A DNA stretch of 64,000 nt from Planctomycetales bacterium (GTDB lineage: Bacteria > Planctomycetota > Planctomycetia > Planctomycetales > Planctomycetaceae): the NCBI GenBank assembly GCA_028285345.1, contig JANQPT010000019.1, forward strand, positions 124,001 to 188,000, given 5' to 3'. Each line of letters begins with the position of its first letter. Positions within the stretch are counted from its first letter, which is position 1. A program made the position numbers and the translations under genes. Positions 42,104 through 50,855 of the stretch are shown here, piece by piece. The notes beneath the pieces were generated by a model. The model did not search any database. It worked only from the letters and a program-made list of their open reading frames with translations, and was not told the origin of the DNA.

Positions 42104-43501
42104 ATGCTGCACCGTCGGGATGCGATGATTCGACTTGGGCAAGCGGGGCTGGGCGGGCTCACGCTGCCCGGCTTGCTGCATGCCCAGCGCGCCGACGCTG
42201 CCGAGAGCGACACCGGCGGCAAGGCGAAGTCCTGCATCCTGCTCTATCTTTGGGGTGGGCCGCCGCAACAGGACATGTTCGACCTCAAGCCGCACGCGCC
42301 GGCGGGAATTCGCAGCCTGTTCGATCCCATCGACACCGCCGCGCCGGGCATTCAAGTCTGTGACCAAATGCCGCTGACCGCGCGGCAGACCGACAAAATG
42401 GCGATCGTGCGGTCCTACACACATCACAGCAATCAACACGAAGTCGGCGTCTATTATTCACTGACCGGCAAGATCAACAACACACTGGTCGTCCCCCGCA
42501 ATCAGCGGAATCGCGGCGACTTTCCCAACGTGGCATCGATCGTTTCCAAGTTCGCGCCGCCGGATGTCATGCCCGGCAGCGTCACGATTCCGCGTCCCAT
42601 CGGGCATGACGGCGTGACCTATACGGGGACCTATGCCGGATTCCTCGGCCCACAGTTCGACCCGATGGAGCTGAAAACGCCGGGAGAGGTTACCGGGCCC
42701 GCGCCGCACAGTATTGAGTTGCCCGACGGGCTCGACACGACGCGGCTCCAGGCGCGTTTCGGACTGCTCGATTTGTTGGAACGGGGCGACCGGATGATGC
42801 AGCGTCACGGCCACCGGCTGCCGGCGGGACAGTTTGGCCTCGATCACTTTCGGCAACAGGCATACGGCATGCTGACCTCGCCCGCCTCGCACGGCGCGTT
42901 TGACATCGCCCAGGAATCGAACCGGATGCGGGACCGCTACGGCCGCAACCAATATGGCGAAAGCTTCCTGCTGGCCCGCCGGCTGATCGAAGCCGGCGTC
43001 CGGCTGGTGACCGTGGTCTGGCATTACATCGCCCCCGACGGCAACGTCCTGAACGTGTGGGACAACCACGGCGGAACGCCCTCGATCGGCAAGATCGGCG
43101 GCTACGCGATGCTCAAAGAGAAGTACTGCCTGCCGCCGCTCGATCTGGCTTATTCGGCGCTGCTGGAAGACCTCGATCAGCGCGGTCTGCTCGATGAAAC
43201 GTTGGTCGTCGCTCTGGGAGAATTCGGCCGCACGCCTAAGATCAACAAGAACCAAGGCCGCGACCATTGGGGCGCCTGCCAATCGGTGCTGCTGGCTGGC
43301 GGCGGCATCCGCGGCGGGCAAATCTACGGCGCGACCGACAAGCAGGCGGCCTACGTCACGAAGGATCCGGTCAAGCCCGAAGACCTGATCGCCACGATGT
43401 ACCACGCCCTGGGCATCGCGCCGCAAACCTTGATCCACGACCAACAAAACCGCCCCCACCGCATCACGGACGGCGAACCGTTGGTGGGATTGTTCGGATA
43501 G
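42104..43501 (+). CDS. DUF1501 protein with Tat-like leader
   Basis: A 465-aa protein typical of planctomycetes, related in fold to alkaline phosphatase-like/sulfatase enzymes. The N-terminus MLHRRDAMIRLGQAGLGG has a twin-Arg and a hydrophobic Gly/Leu segment, so Tat export is likely. Family motifs: SCILLYLWGGPPQQDMFDLK, AIVRSYTHHSNQHEVG, LPDGLDTTRLQARFGLLD, GESFLLARRLIEAGVRLVTV and the final VVALGEFGRTPKINKNQGRD with HWGACQSVLLAGGGIRGG. DUF1501 proteins usually accompany DUF1549/DUF1553 genes; here the nearest one is 34 kb away at 6107. Substrate unknown. Confidence 0.93.
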   Translation: MLHRRDAMIRLGQAGLGGLTLPGLLHAQRADAAESDTGGKAKSCILLYLWGGPPQQDMFDLKPHAPAGIRSLFDPIDTAAPGIQVCDQMPLTARQTDKMAIVRSYTHHSNQHEVGVYYSLTGKINNTLVVPRNQRNRGDFPNVASIVSKFAPPDVMPGSVTIPRPIGHDGVTYTGTYAGFLGPQFDPMELKTPGEVTGPAPHSIELPDGLDTTRLQARFGLLDLLERGDRMMQRHGHRLPAGQFGLDHFRQQAYGMLTSPASHGAFDIAQESNRMRDRYGRNQYGESFLLARRLIEAGVRLVTVVWHYIAPDGNVLNVWDNHGGTPSIGKIGGYAMLKEKYCLPPLDLAYSALLEDLDQRGLLDETLVVALGEFGRTPKINKNQGRDHWGACQSVLLAGGGIRGGQIYGATDKQAAYVTKDPVKPEDLIATMYHALGIAPQTLIHDQQNRPHRITDGEPLVGLFG

Positions 43502-43505
43502 CGGC

Positions 43506-43670
43506 GTGGCAATCCCGGCAACCGCGATTTATGCCCGGCAACTCGCCATCGGCATCGCCGTCCAACGGCAATTCTGGGACGTGCTGCCGCTGTGGTATCA
43601 CTTGACGTTTCTTGTGCTGCTAGTTGCGGGATTCTGCGGCGGGGCTTGGTTGTGGGTGGTGTCGAAGTAG
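43506..43670 (+). CDS. possible 54-aa membrane protein downstream of the DUF1501 gene
   Basis: A GTG at 43506, 4 nt after the DUF1501 stop, opens a 54-aa frame: a polar/basic start (MAIPATAIYARQLAIG, QRQFWDVLPLWYHL) and one hydrophobic helix (TFLVLLVAGFCGGAWLWVV) ending SK. The clean polar-to-hydrophobic plan and coupling distance suggest a real small membrane protein. Evidence is only compositional, there is no clear ribosome binding site, and the next gene is convergent. Confidence 0.35.
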   Translation: MAIPATAIYARQLAIGIAVQRQFWDVLPLWYHLTFLVLLVAGFCGGAWLWVVSK

Positions 43671-43693
43671 CCGACGTAAGTATGAAGTTAGAC

Positions 43694-44590
43694 TCACCGC
43701 CGAGTCGCAAACAACCCCGTTGCGTACCACTTCCCGCTTGCTCCCAGCACCAGGTCATACCCGTACAACACATTCACCCCGGACACGCCTGCCCAGTGGC
43801 CGGGGGATTGGCGCCAGGCGTGGACGCAATCTTTGGCGCCGGCGATCAGCGACTCGCCGCCCCAACTGACGGCGGCGACCTCGTTCACGTCGAGGCCGTC
43901 ATAGCGGGCGATCAGTTCTTGAAACCGCTGCTCCCAGCCAAGGTGGCCCACCTGTTCCCACGCGGCCATCCAGTGCGAATGCTTCCGTGTCTCGTTGAGT
44001 AGATGTGCGTCGATGTCACTGTCAGTGCTTTTTGGCGACTCCGGATGCACGCGGACGGCATAGATCAACGCCCGCTGCGTAACGCTCGCCCGAGGTAAAC
44101 CCAAGACGACGGCAGTGGCATCGAGCGTGTAATGCTTTCCCGGTGTGAACCCGTGCGCGGATATCACTTTGCCGTATTGGCCGGCGCTATCGTCGATCAA
44201 ATCCATCACGGCGATTCCCTGTCGATGCTCCATGTATTTGAAGGACTTGTGCTCCATCAGCGACTGCGGCGGCGTTTCGCCGTGTGCGGGCAAGACGATC
44301 CCCACCGGCAGCACGACGCGGACATACCGCGCCAGCGACTCGTGCAATTTCGGACTCGCCAGGACGTCGTTCGCATAGCTCTCCGTAACGTGCGGCTGCG
44401 TCTCGTCGCGAAAGAAGAGAAACAACAGTTTCTGCTCCGAGACCGCTTGGCGGTAGGCTGTGTAATAGTCGGTGTGCCAGCTAAGGCCGCCGATCATTTC
44501 CTCGCCCCGCGTCACGCGACTTTGAGCCACCAGCAAAGCTGTGAACAGCAAAAATCCGAGCAATTTATTCCACTGGAAACGTGTTGGCAT
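43694..44590 (-). CDS. exported thioredoxin-like protein with C-terminal CAP-like domain
   Basis: A 298-aa exported protein. The signal peptide runs from MPTRFQWNKLLGFLLFTALL to RVTRGEE; the ATG at 44590 gives it, whereas the longer frame adds unrelated sequence. Residues about 35-150 look like a thioredoxin-like fold (WHTDYYTAYRQAVSEQKLL, FLFFRDETQPHVTESYANDV), but the CxxC is absent. The C-terminal 100 residues have the pattern HWMAAWEQVGHLGWEQ, WRQSPGHWAGVSGVNV, LGASGKWYATGLF, close to the CAP/SCP fold seen in some bacterial secreted proteins (SPGHW is the hallmark). An unusual fusion with unknown function, on its own transcript. Confidence 0.7.
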   Translation of the reverse strand: MPTRFQWNKLLGFLLFTALLVAQSRVTRGEEMIGGLSWHTDYYTAYRQAVSEQKLLFLFFRDETQPHVTESYANDVLASPKLHESLARYVRVVLPVGIVLPAHGETPPQSLMEHKSFKYMEHRQGIAVMDLIDDSAGQYGKVISAHGFTPGKHYTLDATAVVLGLPRASVTQRALIYAVRVHPESPKSTDSDIDAHLLNETRKHSHWMAAWEQVGHLGWEQRFQELIARYDGLDVNEVAAVSWGGESLIAGAKDCVHAWRQSPGHWAGVSGVNVLYGYDLVLGASGKWYATGLFATRR

Positions 44591-44854
44591 GTTGTCTATC
44601 TCACATGGGATGCAGACTCTTGGAACGTGCGAAGCCCACGCTCCGCGACTGCCGCAAAAATAGCAGGGAGGCTCGTGGGGACAAGTGAACATGCGTCGTC
44701 GGCGATGAGTCAGCGATTTCCATCGACGATAAAAACGCGATCCAGAACAGCCCGGAAATCGAGATAAAGTCACTCCCGTTCGTCCGCCGATTCTTCACGA
44801 TACCCCGCGATTTGTTATCCTACATTCGGCAACTTTCGCACTGAGATAGGCGTG

Positions 44855-45376
44855 ATGACAATCCGCAATAACCAGCCGCATCGTTCACTTGCGCCCACCG
44901 CGACGGGGCTGCGGCGTGTCGTCTATTTCATCGCTGCGGGACTGTTTCTGATCTTGGGCGTCGCCGGTGTTGTACTGCCCGGATTGCCGACGACGCCGTT
45001 TCTGTTGTTGACCAGCTACTTTTTGCTGCGCTCGTCGCCCGCCCTCAACAAGCGACTGCTCAATTCCCGCTTTTTAGGGCCGCTTTTGAGAGATTGGGAC
45101 GAACACCGCGGCATCCGGCCCGCTGTCAAAATGCGGGCGGTGCTGCTGGTCATCATCTTGTTGTCGGCGTCGATCGGTTTGGGAGGGCTCTCGACGCCCG
45201 TCAATGCGGCCATTTTGTCGCTGGGAGGCATCGGAGTGATCGTGATTCTCCGACTTCCGACAATTGATGCGCGTGAACCTGCCGCAGACGAAGCACCCGT
45301 GACAGCGGCCCCGCACCGACGGCCGGACAAGTCGTATGACGGAAAACTCTCGCGGGCTATTGATCGAGCGGGTTGA
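44855..45376 (+). CDS. YbaN/DUF454-family inner membrane protein
   Basis: A 173-aa membrane protein. The family motif GVAGVVLPGLPTTPFLLLTS with YFLLRSSPALNKRLLNSRFL is present, followed by a short amphipathic linker and a helical hairpin (VLLVIILLSASIGLGGL, AILSLGGIGVIVILRL). GTG (44852) directly precedes the ATG (44855), which I take as start because AGG lies 4-5 nt upstream. The C-terminus overlaps the convergent DUF1015 gene by 20 bp. Function of the family is unknown. Confidence 0.88.
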   Translation: MTIRNNQPHRSLAPTATGLRRVVYFIAAGLFLILGVAGVVLPGLPTTPFLLLTSYFLLRSSPALNKRLLNSRFLGPLLRDWDEHRGIRPAVKMRAVLLVIILLSASIGLGGLSTPVNAAILSLGGIGVIVILRLPTIDAREPAADEAPVTAAPHRRPDKSYDGKLSRAIDRAG

Positions 45377-46667
45377 GCAGCAGCCCGCTGAGCAGCTTGG
45401 GATAGAAGTACGTGCTCTTAGGCGGCATCTTTTCAAAGGTCCCGGCAATCGCTTCGATATGTTCCATGCCTGCCGGCGGGACCAGCGCCGCCAACTGGCA
45501 ACTCCCTTCCTGCTGGGCTTGGGACACCTCTTCCAGCAGCCGGACGTATGTGCACTGCGGATCCGCACCCTGAAGATTCTTCTTCAGCAGGTGGTCCAGC
45601 ACGAGACATCGCAACACGCTCACGCCCAATCCCCGCCACGCATCACTGTGATCGGGCGCCAGCGTCTTCATGGGACCCGCATCCTTCAAACGGGCGAAGG
45701 TCCATTTGCGGTCGGCCGTCGTGCCGAAACCGAACACGTTCTGCCCGCCGTCGGCGTCGATCAAGTCCCAGCACTCCTGCATCGCGGCGTCTCCCTCGCC
45801 GATCGTCTCGAATTCAAAATGTCCCTCGAGCGCAGCAACTAATTCCTCACTGGTGATGTCCGGCAGCCCGCTCACCAGCCGGTGCGTTGGCAGAATCGCC
45901 AAACCAGGGTCGCTCATTCCGATCAGCATCATCATCACAAAATTGGCCGGTGCGCTTTCGTCTTCAAGTTTGCCCTGCTCGGCCAGATAGGCTTGATAAT
46001 TGAGCGCCGTCTCATAACGGTGATGCCCGTCGGCGATAAACACCGGCGCGTCGCGCAGGACTTCCCGCGTCTGGTTGATGGCGTCGTGGTCGGTGACGAC
46101 CCATAGGCGATGGATCACGCCCAAATGATCCGTTGCCTCAATGGGGATCGTACCGGCGATCACCTTTTCCAGCGGCGCCTGTGCGGCCTGGTCGCTGTCC
46201 GGAAAAAGGCCGAAGATCGGCGAAAGATTCGTATGGCACGCCTTGGTCAGCGCCAACCGGTCCGCCTTCGGCCCCGACATGGTTTCTTCGTGCGGGTAGA
46301 TCGCCCCCTCGCCGAATTTTTCCAACCGGATGCGGCAGAGGAATCCCTTCCGCAGAAACTTCTGCCCGGCCCATTCGAATTCCTGATGATAGACGTAAAG
46401 CGCTTCTTCCCGTTCGCGAATCAGCACGTGGTCGTCGAGCCACCGCTTCAAAAACTTTTCGGCGCGATCGTACCGCGCGTCAGAATCCGCATCGCCCGGT
46501 TCGTTGCGATTGAGAATCAACCGCACGACGTTGCAGGGATGTTTCTCGTACAGATCACTCTGCATTTGCTCGTTGATCACGTCATAGGGCGGGGCGATCA
46601 CATCGGAGATGTCCCCCACCTGTGCTACGTCGTATCGCAATCCTCGAAAGGGCTGTATGTCTGCCAT
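45357..46667 (-). CDS. DUF1015 family protein
   Basis: A 436-aa cytoplasmic protein of the DUF1015 family. Characteristic segments are the N-terminal MADIQPFRGLRYDVAQVG, SDVIAPPYDVINEQMQSDLY and PCNVVRLILNR, the middle LYVYHQEFEWAGQKFLRKGF and FIADGHHRYETALNYQAYL, and the C-terminal LAALVPPAGMEHIEAIAGTF, KMPPKSTYFYPKL. The last two are the family hallmark. Members often lie near serine/phosphoserine or amino-acid genes and are thought to be kinase-like, but no function is established. It precedes trpF by 27 bp on the same strand in gene order (trpF upstream), so the two may be cotranscribed. Confidence 0.9.
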   Translation of the reverse strand: MADIQPFRGLRYDVAQVGDISDVIAPPYDVINEQMQSDLYEKHPCNVVRLILNRNEPGDADSDARYDRAEKFLKRWLDDHVLIREREEALYVYHQEFEWAGQKFLRKGFLCRIRLEKFGEGAIYPHEETMSGPKADRLALTKACHTNLSPIFGLFPDSDQAAQAPLEKVIAGTIPIEATDHLGVIHRLWVVTDHDAINQTREVLRDAPVFIADGHHRYETALNYQAYLAEQGKLEDESAPANFVMMMLIGMSDPGLAILPTHRLVSGLPDITSEELVAALEGHFEFETIGEGDAAMQECWDLIDADGGQNVFGFGTTADRKWTFARLKDAGPMKTLAPDHSDAWRGLGVSVLRCLVLDHLLKKNLQGADPQCTYVRLLEEVSQAQQEGSCQLAALVPPAGMEHIEAIAGTFEKMPPKSTYFYPKLLSGLLLNPLDQ

Positions 46668-46694
46668 CAGAAAACTCCATTCGCGTCTGTCGTC

Positions 46695-47363
46695 TCAATT
46701 GTTTTGTTCAATTTCTGTAAACGCCGCCCGGGCAGCGTCGATAAACATCCTGACTTGATCCAAATCCTTGATCGCCGGTTCCGACTCGACGCCGCTGGAG
46801 ACGTCGACGCCATACGGCCGGCAGGCGCGGATTGCGTCGGCGACGTTCGTAGACGTCAGTCCGCCGGAGAGTATCAGCGGCGGCCAATCATCTCGACGAT
46901 ATTCGCGCGCCAGCATCTTCCAGGAGACCGATTTCCCAGTCCCGCCGTATTTTCCCGGCACCCGCGCATCGACCAGACAGTAGTCGGGCCGGCATTGGGA
47001 TCTGTCACATTCCTCCAAATAATCTGCCATCTCGTTGAGGTCATTGTTTCCAACACGAAACGCCCGCAAGATCGTCCGTCCTGTCAACTCGGCAGGAAAA
47101 CTGGGCGGCTCGTCTCCGTGCAACTGAATCGTGCGGATCCCGCACCGGCTGCAGATCGCTTCGATATCCTGGATCGCATGATTGACAAACAGCCCCACCG
47201 GCACAACGTGCTCGGGGAGTTGTTCCACAATGGTTGCGGCGACGTCGACCCCGACCCGCCGAGGTGTCTGCGAATAGAAGTTCAATCCAATTGCGTCCGG
47301 ACCCAACTCAGCGATACGGAGCGCCGTTTCCGGATCTTTGATGCCGCAAATCTTAATCCACAT
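46695..47363 (-). CDS. trpF: phosphoribosylanthranilate isomerase
   Basis: Third step of tryptophan biosynthesis, an Amadori rearrangement of PRA to CdRP. The 222-aa TIM barrel starts MWIKICGIKDPETALRIAE, where KICGI carries the catalytic Cys, and has IGLNFYSQTPRRV, GLFVNHAIQDIEA, IQLHGDEPP, CLVDARVPGKYGGTGKSVSW (catalytic Asp and the phosphate loop) and LSGGLTSTNVADAIRA. I start at the ATG 47363 (a GTG at 47366 precedes it). No other trp gene is in the window, so trp genes are dispersed in this genome. Confidence 0.94.
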   Translation of the reverse strand: MWIKICGIKDPETALRIAELGPDAIGLNFYSQTPRRVGVDVAATIVEQLPEHVVPVGLFVNHAIQDIEAICSRCGIRTIQLHGDEPPSFPAELTGRTILRAFRVGNNDLNEMADYLEECDRSQCRPDYCLVDARVPGKYGGTGKSVSWKMLAREYRRDDWPPLILSGGLTSTNVADAIRACRPYGVDVSSGVESEPAIKDLDQVRMFIDAARAAFTEIEQNN

Positions 47364-47608
47364 CACTTCAAATCGCCGTAGGTTCCGGTGTCGCGCCGAT
47401 CAGCCGCTGTTCTTAGGGGGTCGGCTGGGCAGATTCCGTCATACTATACGGCCTGCCTGTTGGAAACGGTAACAGGGCAAAAATACGGTTTACGGCCGGG
47501 AAAACCGCCGCGATTGGAGTTCGCCCAGTCCCGGACTACAATGTGAACCGTATCGGTTGCGACAAATCGTTTGCGTGCCAAGTGTATCTCTGAGACTGCG
47601 AAAACAGT

Positions 47609-48949
47609 ATGAACGTTGTCATTTTGGGAGCGGGAACGGTTGGGACCTCCATCGCTGAGCTGTTGTGTGCCAACCGCCATAATGTGATTTTGGTCGACAC
47701 CTCCCGGGCGGCCCTGGAATTGGTGGAAGAGCACTTAGATGTGCAGACCGTCGTGGGGTCCGCCTGTGATGCGACAACCCTGTTTCAAGCGGGTGTGCAG
47801 AGCGCCGACCTGTGTCTGAGTGTAACCACCGGCGACGAAATCAATCTCGTCTGCGCCAGCCTCTCCAAGTCGATGGGCGCGACCCGGAGCGTCGCACGTA
47901 TTTTTAACCCCACATATCGCGATGCCAGCACGTTCGATTATCAGCGGCATTTCGGCATCGACCGCTTGCTCAGTCTGGAACATCTCACGGCGTTGGAACT
48001 GGCCAAAGCGATCCGCAAGCGGGGCCTGTTTGCCGTCGAGAACTTTGCCCGAGGCGGCATCGAGGTTCAGGAGTTGGCGGTGGAATCCGACGCGAAAGCC
48101 GCCGGGATTCCACTGAAGGAATTAAACCTTCCCCCCGGCGTACGCGTCGGGCTGATCTCAAACGGTCAAAAAACCTTTATCGCGGGCGCGGAGGATAAGT
48201 TATCGGTCGGCGATCACGTGACGTTGATCGGAGAGCGTGAGGAACTGGAGAGCGTGCGCAAGCTGTTCCAGCACAAGACACAGTCCAAACTGAACGTGAT
48301 CATTGCCGGCGGTGGGGCCGTCGGTTTCAACCTGGCAAGAATCCTCCAAGGTCAACGTTTTAGCGTTTCAGTGTTGGAAGCGGACGAAGATCGCTGCCAA
48401 TTCCTGGCGGAACATCTGCAGGAGACAACAGTCTTGCACGACGATGCAACACGGCTGAGCGTGCTTAAGGAAGCCCGCGTCGGCAAAGCCGACGTGTTCG
48501 TCGCCGCGATGGGCCGCGACGAGGACAATATCATGTGCGGCATCGAAGCTCTGGAAATCGGCGCGCCGAGAATCATGAGTGTGATCCGCCGGCCCGACTA
48601 CGCCAACGTCGTCCAAAAACTGGGAATCGACAAGGCCGTCAGCCCGCGCGAAGTGATGGCGCAACAAGTGCTCGGCATGGTGCACGCCGGACCGATACTC
48701 GCCAAAACCGAACTGGCCGGCGGCGTCGCCGAAGCATGGGAACTGGATATCACCGCGAAATCGGCAATCACCGAGGCGCCGCTGAAAGATCTCGAATTGC
48801 CCCACCAATGCTTGATCGCGGCGATCGTTCGGGAGGACTACGTCCGCGTGCCGGGCGCCAATGACCAAGTGAGGGCGGGCGACACGATCGTGCTGCTTGT
48901 GCAGAAAGAAAGTGTCGACGAAACGCTCAAATTCTTTCTCTCAGCCTGA
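47609..48949 (+). CDS. trkA: Trk K+ uptake regulatory subunit TrkA
   Basis: Peripheral membrane regulator that gates the Trk K+ channel by binding NAD(H)/ATP. The 446-aa protein has two RCK units: TrkA_N 1 ([19 protein letters not shown], residues 1-120), TrkA_C 1 (about 140-225, [16 protein letters not shown]), TrkA_N 2 ([20 protein letters not shown], about 230-345) and TrkA_C 2 (about 360-446). Both Rossmann glycine motifs are intact (GxGxxG). Length and layout are normal. No trkH/trkG gene is in view; the channel subunit must be elsewhere. The ATG at 47609 is preceded by an AAAACAGT stretch without a good Shine-Dalgarno sequence. Confidence 0.95.
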   Translation: MNVVILGAGTVGTSIAELLCANRHNVILVDTSRAALELVEEHLDVQTVVGSACDATTLFQAGVQSADLCLSVTTGDEINLVCASLSKSMGATRSVARIFNPTYRDASTFDYQRHFGIDRLLSLEHLTALELAKAIRKRGLFAVENFARGGIEVQELAVESDAKAAGIPLKELNLPPGVRVGLISNGQKTFIAGAEDKLSVGDHVTLIGEREELESVRKLFQHKTQSKLNVIIAGGGAVGFNLARILQGQRFSVSVLEADEDRCQFLAEHLQETTVLHDDATRLSVLKEARVGKADVFVAAMGRDEDNIMCGIEALEIGAPRIMSVIRRPDYANVVQKLGIDKAVSPREVMAQQVLGMVHAGPILAKTELAGGVAEAWELDITAKSAITEAPLKDLELPHQCLIAAIVREDYVRVPGANDQVRAGDTIVLLVQKESVDETLKFFLSA

Positions 48950-49261
48950 CCGGTCGAAGTAACTCTTTTGACAATAATCGCTTGCAGAATTGAGTTTTTA
49001 TCCCAGATTGTCAGTTGCAAGCGTTTGGCCTGTTGAGTCACTTGAGAAATCCCGCCGGCTGGTTTAAAACAGATATAGAAGTTCCGATCCGTTGGGGTCG
49101 GATTTTTTTCTGGACAAGTTTCAGGACCGACTCAAACACATTTTCTCTGGTTTAACATCCGCGATGTGTCTCAAGGTCTCGAAACCTCTTTTACACAGAT
49201 CGTTGTTGCTCGCTGACATCGATAATCAGTCGCCTTGAAGTATTGAATGGGAGAGTTCTTT
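48950..49261. other. 312-bp intergenic region with terminator
   Basis: Contains an inverted repeat (CGCTTGCA 48979-48986 with TGCAAGCG 49016-49023) and the intrinsic terminator at 49083-49109. Downstream is the promoter and the GGGAGAG (49249-49255) Shine-Dalgarno of the small CxxCH protein. Confidence 0.5.
49083..49109 (+). terminator. intrinsic terminator downstream of trkA
   Basis: An 8-bp stem with one G-T pair (TCCGATCC, loop GTTG, GGGTCGGA at 49083-49102) is followed by seven T (49103-49109). It lies 134 nt after trkA and before the next gene on the same strand, so it could end the trkA transcript or attenuate the following one. Confidence 0.75.
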
Positions 49262-49681
49262 ATGCGGAAGTTGATGACTGTTACCGCCTTCTCGGCCTTG
49301 CTGGCCGTCTTTGCCGTCAATGTGACGATGGCCGACAAAGAAGAAGACAAGAAAAAGGAAAAGAAGCCGATGTCCATCCACGACGTGATGGAAAAGGGCT
49401 TCAAGGGCGGCAAATCGCTGTATAGCAAGATTAAGAGCACGAAGAAGAAGTCGACCAAGGAAGAGCAAGAAAAGTTTCTGTCGATGCTCAAAGACATGGC
49501 CAAATCGAAACCCCCCATGGGCGACGAAAAGAGTTGGAAAAAGTTCACCACTGCGATGATCAAACCCATGGAAAAAATCGTCAAAGGTGAGGACGTCGAT
49601 AAGAATAAGAAAGCACTTACTAAAGCCGGCAGCTGTGCGAAGTGTCACAAAGCGCACCGGCCCAAAAAGAAGCGCGACTAA
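49262..49681 (+). CDS. small exported lysine-rich protein with one CxxCH motif
   Basis: A 139-aa exported protein. Signal peptide MRKLMTVTAFSALLAVFAVN ending near MADKE; the ATG at 49262 follows GGGAGAG. The mature protein is very Lys-rich (KKEKKPMSIHDVMEKGFKGG, STKKKSTKEEQEKF) and ends with GSCAKCHKAHRPKKK, a CxxCH haem c motif. Helical content and the terminal haem site resemble class II c-type cytochromes (c556-like), but the sequence is basic and without close match. It probably carries a haem on a periplasmic electron-transfer protein. Confidence 0.8.
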   Translation: MRKLMTVTAFSALLAVFAVNVTMADKEEDKKKEKKPMSIHDVMEKGFKGGKSLYSKIKSTKKKSTKEEQEKFLSMLKDMAKSKPPMGDEKSWKKFTTAMIKPMEKIVKGEDVDKNKKALTKAGSCAKCHKAHRPKKKRD

Positions 49682-49801
49682 GTTTCGCGCCTCATAACGA
49701 CATACAACTCACGCGGCCTGTCGGCTCATACCGGCGGGCCGTTTTTCGTAGGTCGCCGCACGCGCCATGCGGTGTGGTCGACGAGAGGCTCTCGACTACC
49801 C

Positions 49802-50842
49802 ATGCATCTGTTCGTTAGCGAGTATCTCTGCAGCGGCGCCTGGCACGGTCAACTTGCCGGCTCGTTAGCAGCGGAGGGGAGGGCCATGCTGACTGCCTTC
49901 TTGCAGGATGCTGCGCTAGTTCCAGGCCTGCAAACCGTCGCGACTTGGGATCAACGATTGGGCGCGCCCCCCGCCGGGTGCGGGCGCGTTATTGTCGTCA
50001 GCAACCCTGCTGAAGAACGCCGCGCGTTCGAACAACTCGCTGGCGACTGTGATGCAATCTATCTGATCGCGCCGGAGTTCGACAAAATCCTGCAAAACCG
50101 CACCCGTGCCGCCTCGGCTCTCGGCTGCGAAGTGATCGGCTCAAGTGTCGACGCTATCGAACTCTGCGCCGACAAACTGAATCTGGCGCGCCATTTGGAG
50201 TCCGCCGGTGTCAGCACGATCGAGACACATCCTTGGACGCCGGAGACGGCAGACCGGCCTAAAACTCCCGGTCCCTGCGTTATCAAACCCCGGTTCGGGG
50301 CTGGCTCGCAGGATACGTTTTTGGTAGCGGAACGATCCCCGTTGGACGATGTCGTCCGGCAATTGCCCCCGCAGTCGCTCGTTCGATCCGACGGCATCAT
50401 CCAGCCCTATGTGCCGGGACCGGCCATATCCGTCGCGGTCGTTGTTGGTCACGACGGCGGTGTTCAGCACGTCTTTCCTGCTGCTGAACAACATCTCAGC
50501 GAGGATGGACGATTCGCATATTCGGGCGGACACGTTCCGGCAACCGGGCTGGATCAAGTTGCCGCTCAGCAGACGGCCATCCGTGCATTCGGCGCAGTCA
50601 GCGGACTGCAAAGCTATGTCGGCGTCGATATCATCATCCCGCACGAGCCGCCGCACGACCCGGTCGTCGTTGAAATCAATCCCCGGCTCACAACGAGCTA
50701 TCTCGGCTACCGCCGTCTGGCCATCGACAATCTGGCTGAGCGGTTGTTGCGAATGCATCCGGAGCAGCAGCCAATCTCTTGGCGATCCGAGCCGGTGTCG
50801 TTTACCGCAGACGGCGAGTTCGCCTCAGCCAGTCTGAGCTAA
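49802..50842 (+). CDS. ATP-grasp ligase (ATP-grasp_3/OrfY- or MfnD-like)
   Basis: A 346-aa ATP-dependent carboxylate-amine ligase. The N-terminal domain starts MHLFVSEYLCSGAW; ATP-grasp subdomains follow with CVIKPRFGAGSQDTFLV and SDGIIQPYVPGPAISVAVVV, and the metal/ATP-binding end VVVEINPRLTTSYLGYRRLA. This pattern (INPRLTTSY) is the one seen in the DUF201-type ATP-grasp protein OrfY of tetrahydromethanopterin-linked C1 gene sets and in MfnD (tyramine-glutamate ligase) of methanofuran synthesis; planctomycetes carry such C1 genes. No other C1 gene is adjacent, so the role is inferred. The ATG at 49802 fits the start of the first strand. Confidence 0.85.
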   Translation: MHLFVSEYLCSGAWHGQLAGSLAAEGRAMLTAFLQDAALVPGLQTVATWDQRLGAPPAGCGRVIVVSNPAEERRAFEQLAGDCDAIYLIAPEFDKILQNRTRAASALGCEVIGSSVDAIELCADKLNLARHLESAGVSTIETHPWTPETADRPKTPGPCVIKPRFGAGSQDTFLVAERSPLDDVVRQLPPQSLVRSDGIIQPYVPGPAISVAVVVGHDGGVQHVFPAAEQHLSEDGRFAYSGGHVPATGLDQVAAQQTAIRAFGAVSGLQSYVGVDIIIPHEPPHDPVVVEINPRLTTSYLGYRRLAIDNLAERLLRMHPEQQPISWRSEPVSFTADGEFASASLS

Positions 50843-50855
50843 CTTCAAGCTGTTT

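Noticed and set aside
42458-43459. 333-codon open frame antisense to the DUF1501 gene
   Set aside because: Shadow of a clear DUF1501 gene; no motifs and no signal on this strand.
46110-47381. 423-codon open frame antisense to DUF1015 and trpF
   Set aside because: It runs opposite two strong family matches and its translation has no domain-like features. Long antisense frames are expected in GC-rich DNA.
49262-49681. Calling the small CxxCH protein cytochrome c556
   Set aside because: The position of CxxCH near the C-terminus suits class II cytochromes, but the rest is a Lys-rich low-similarity sequence, so a family name would go beyond the evidence.
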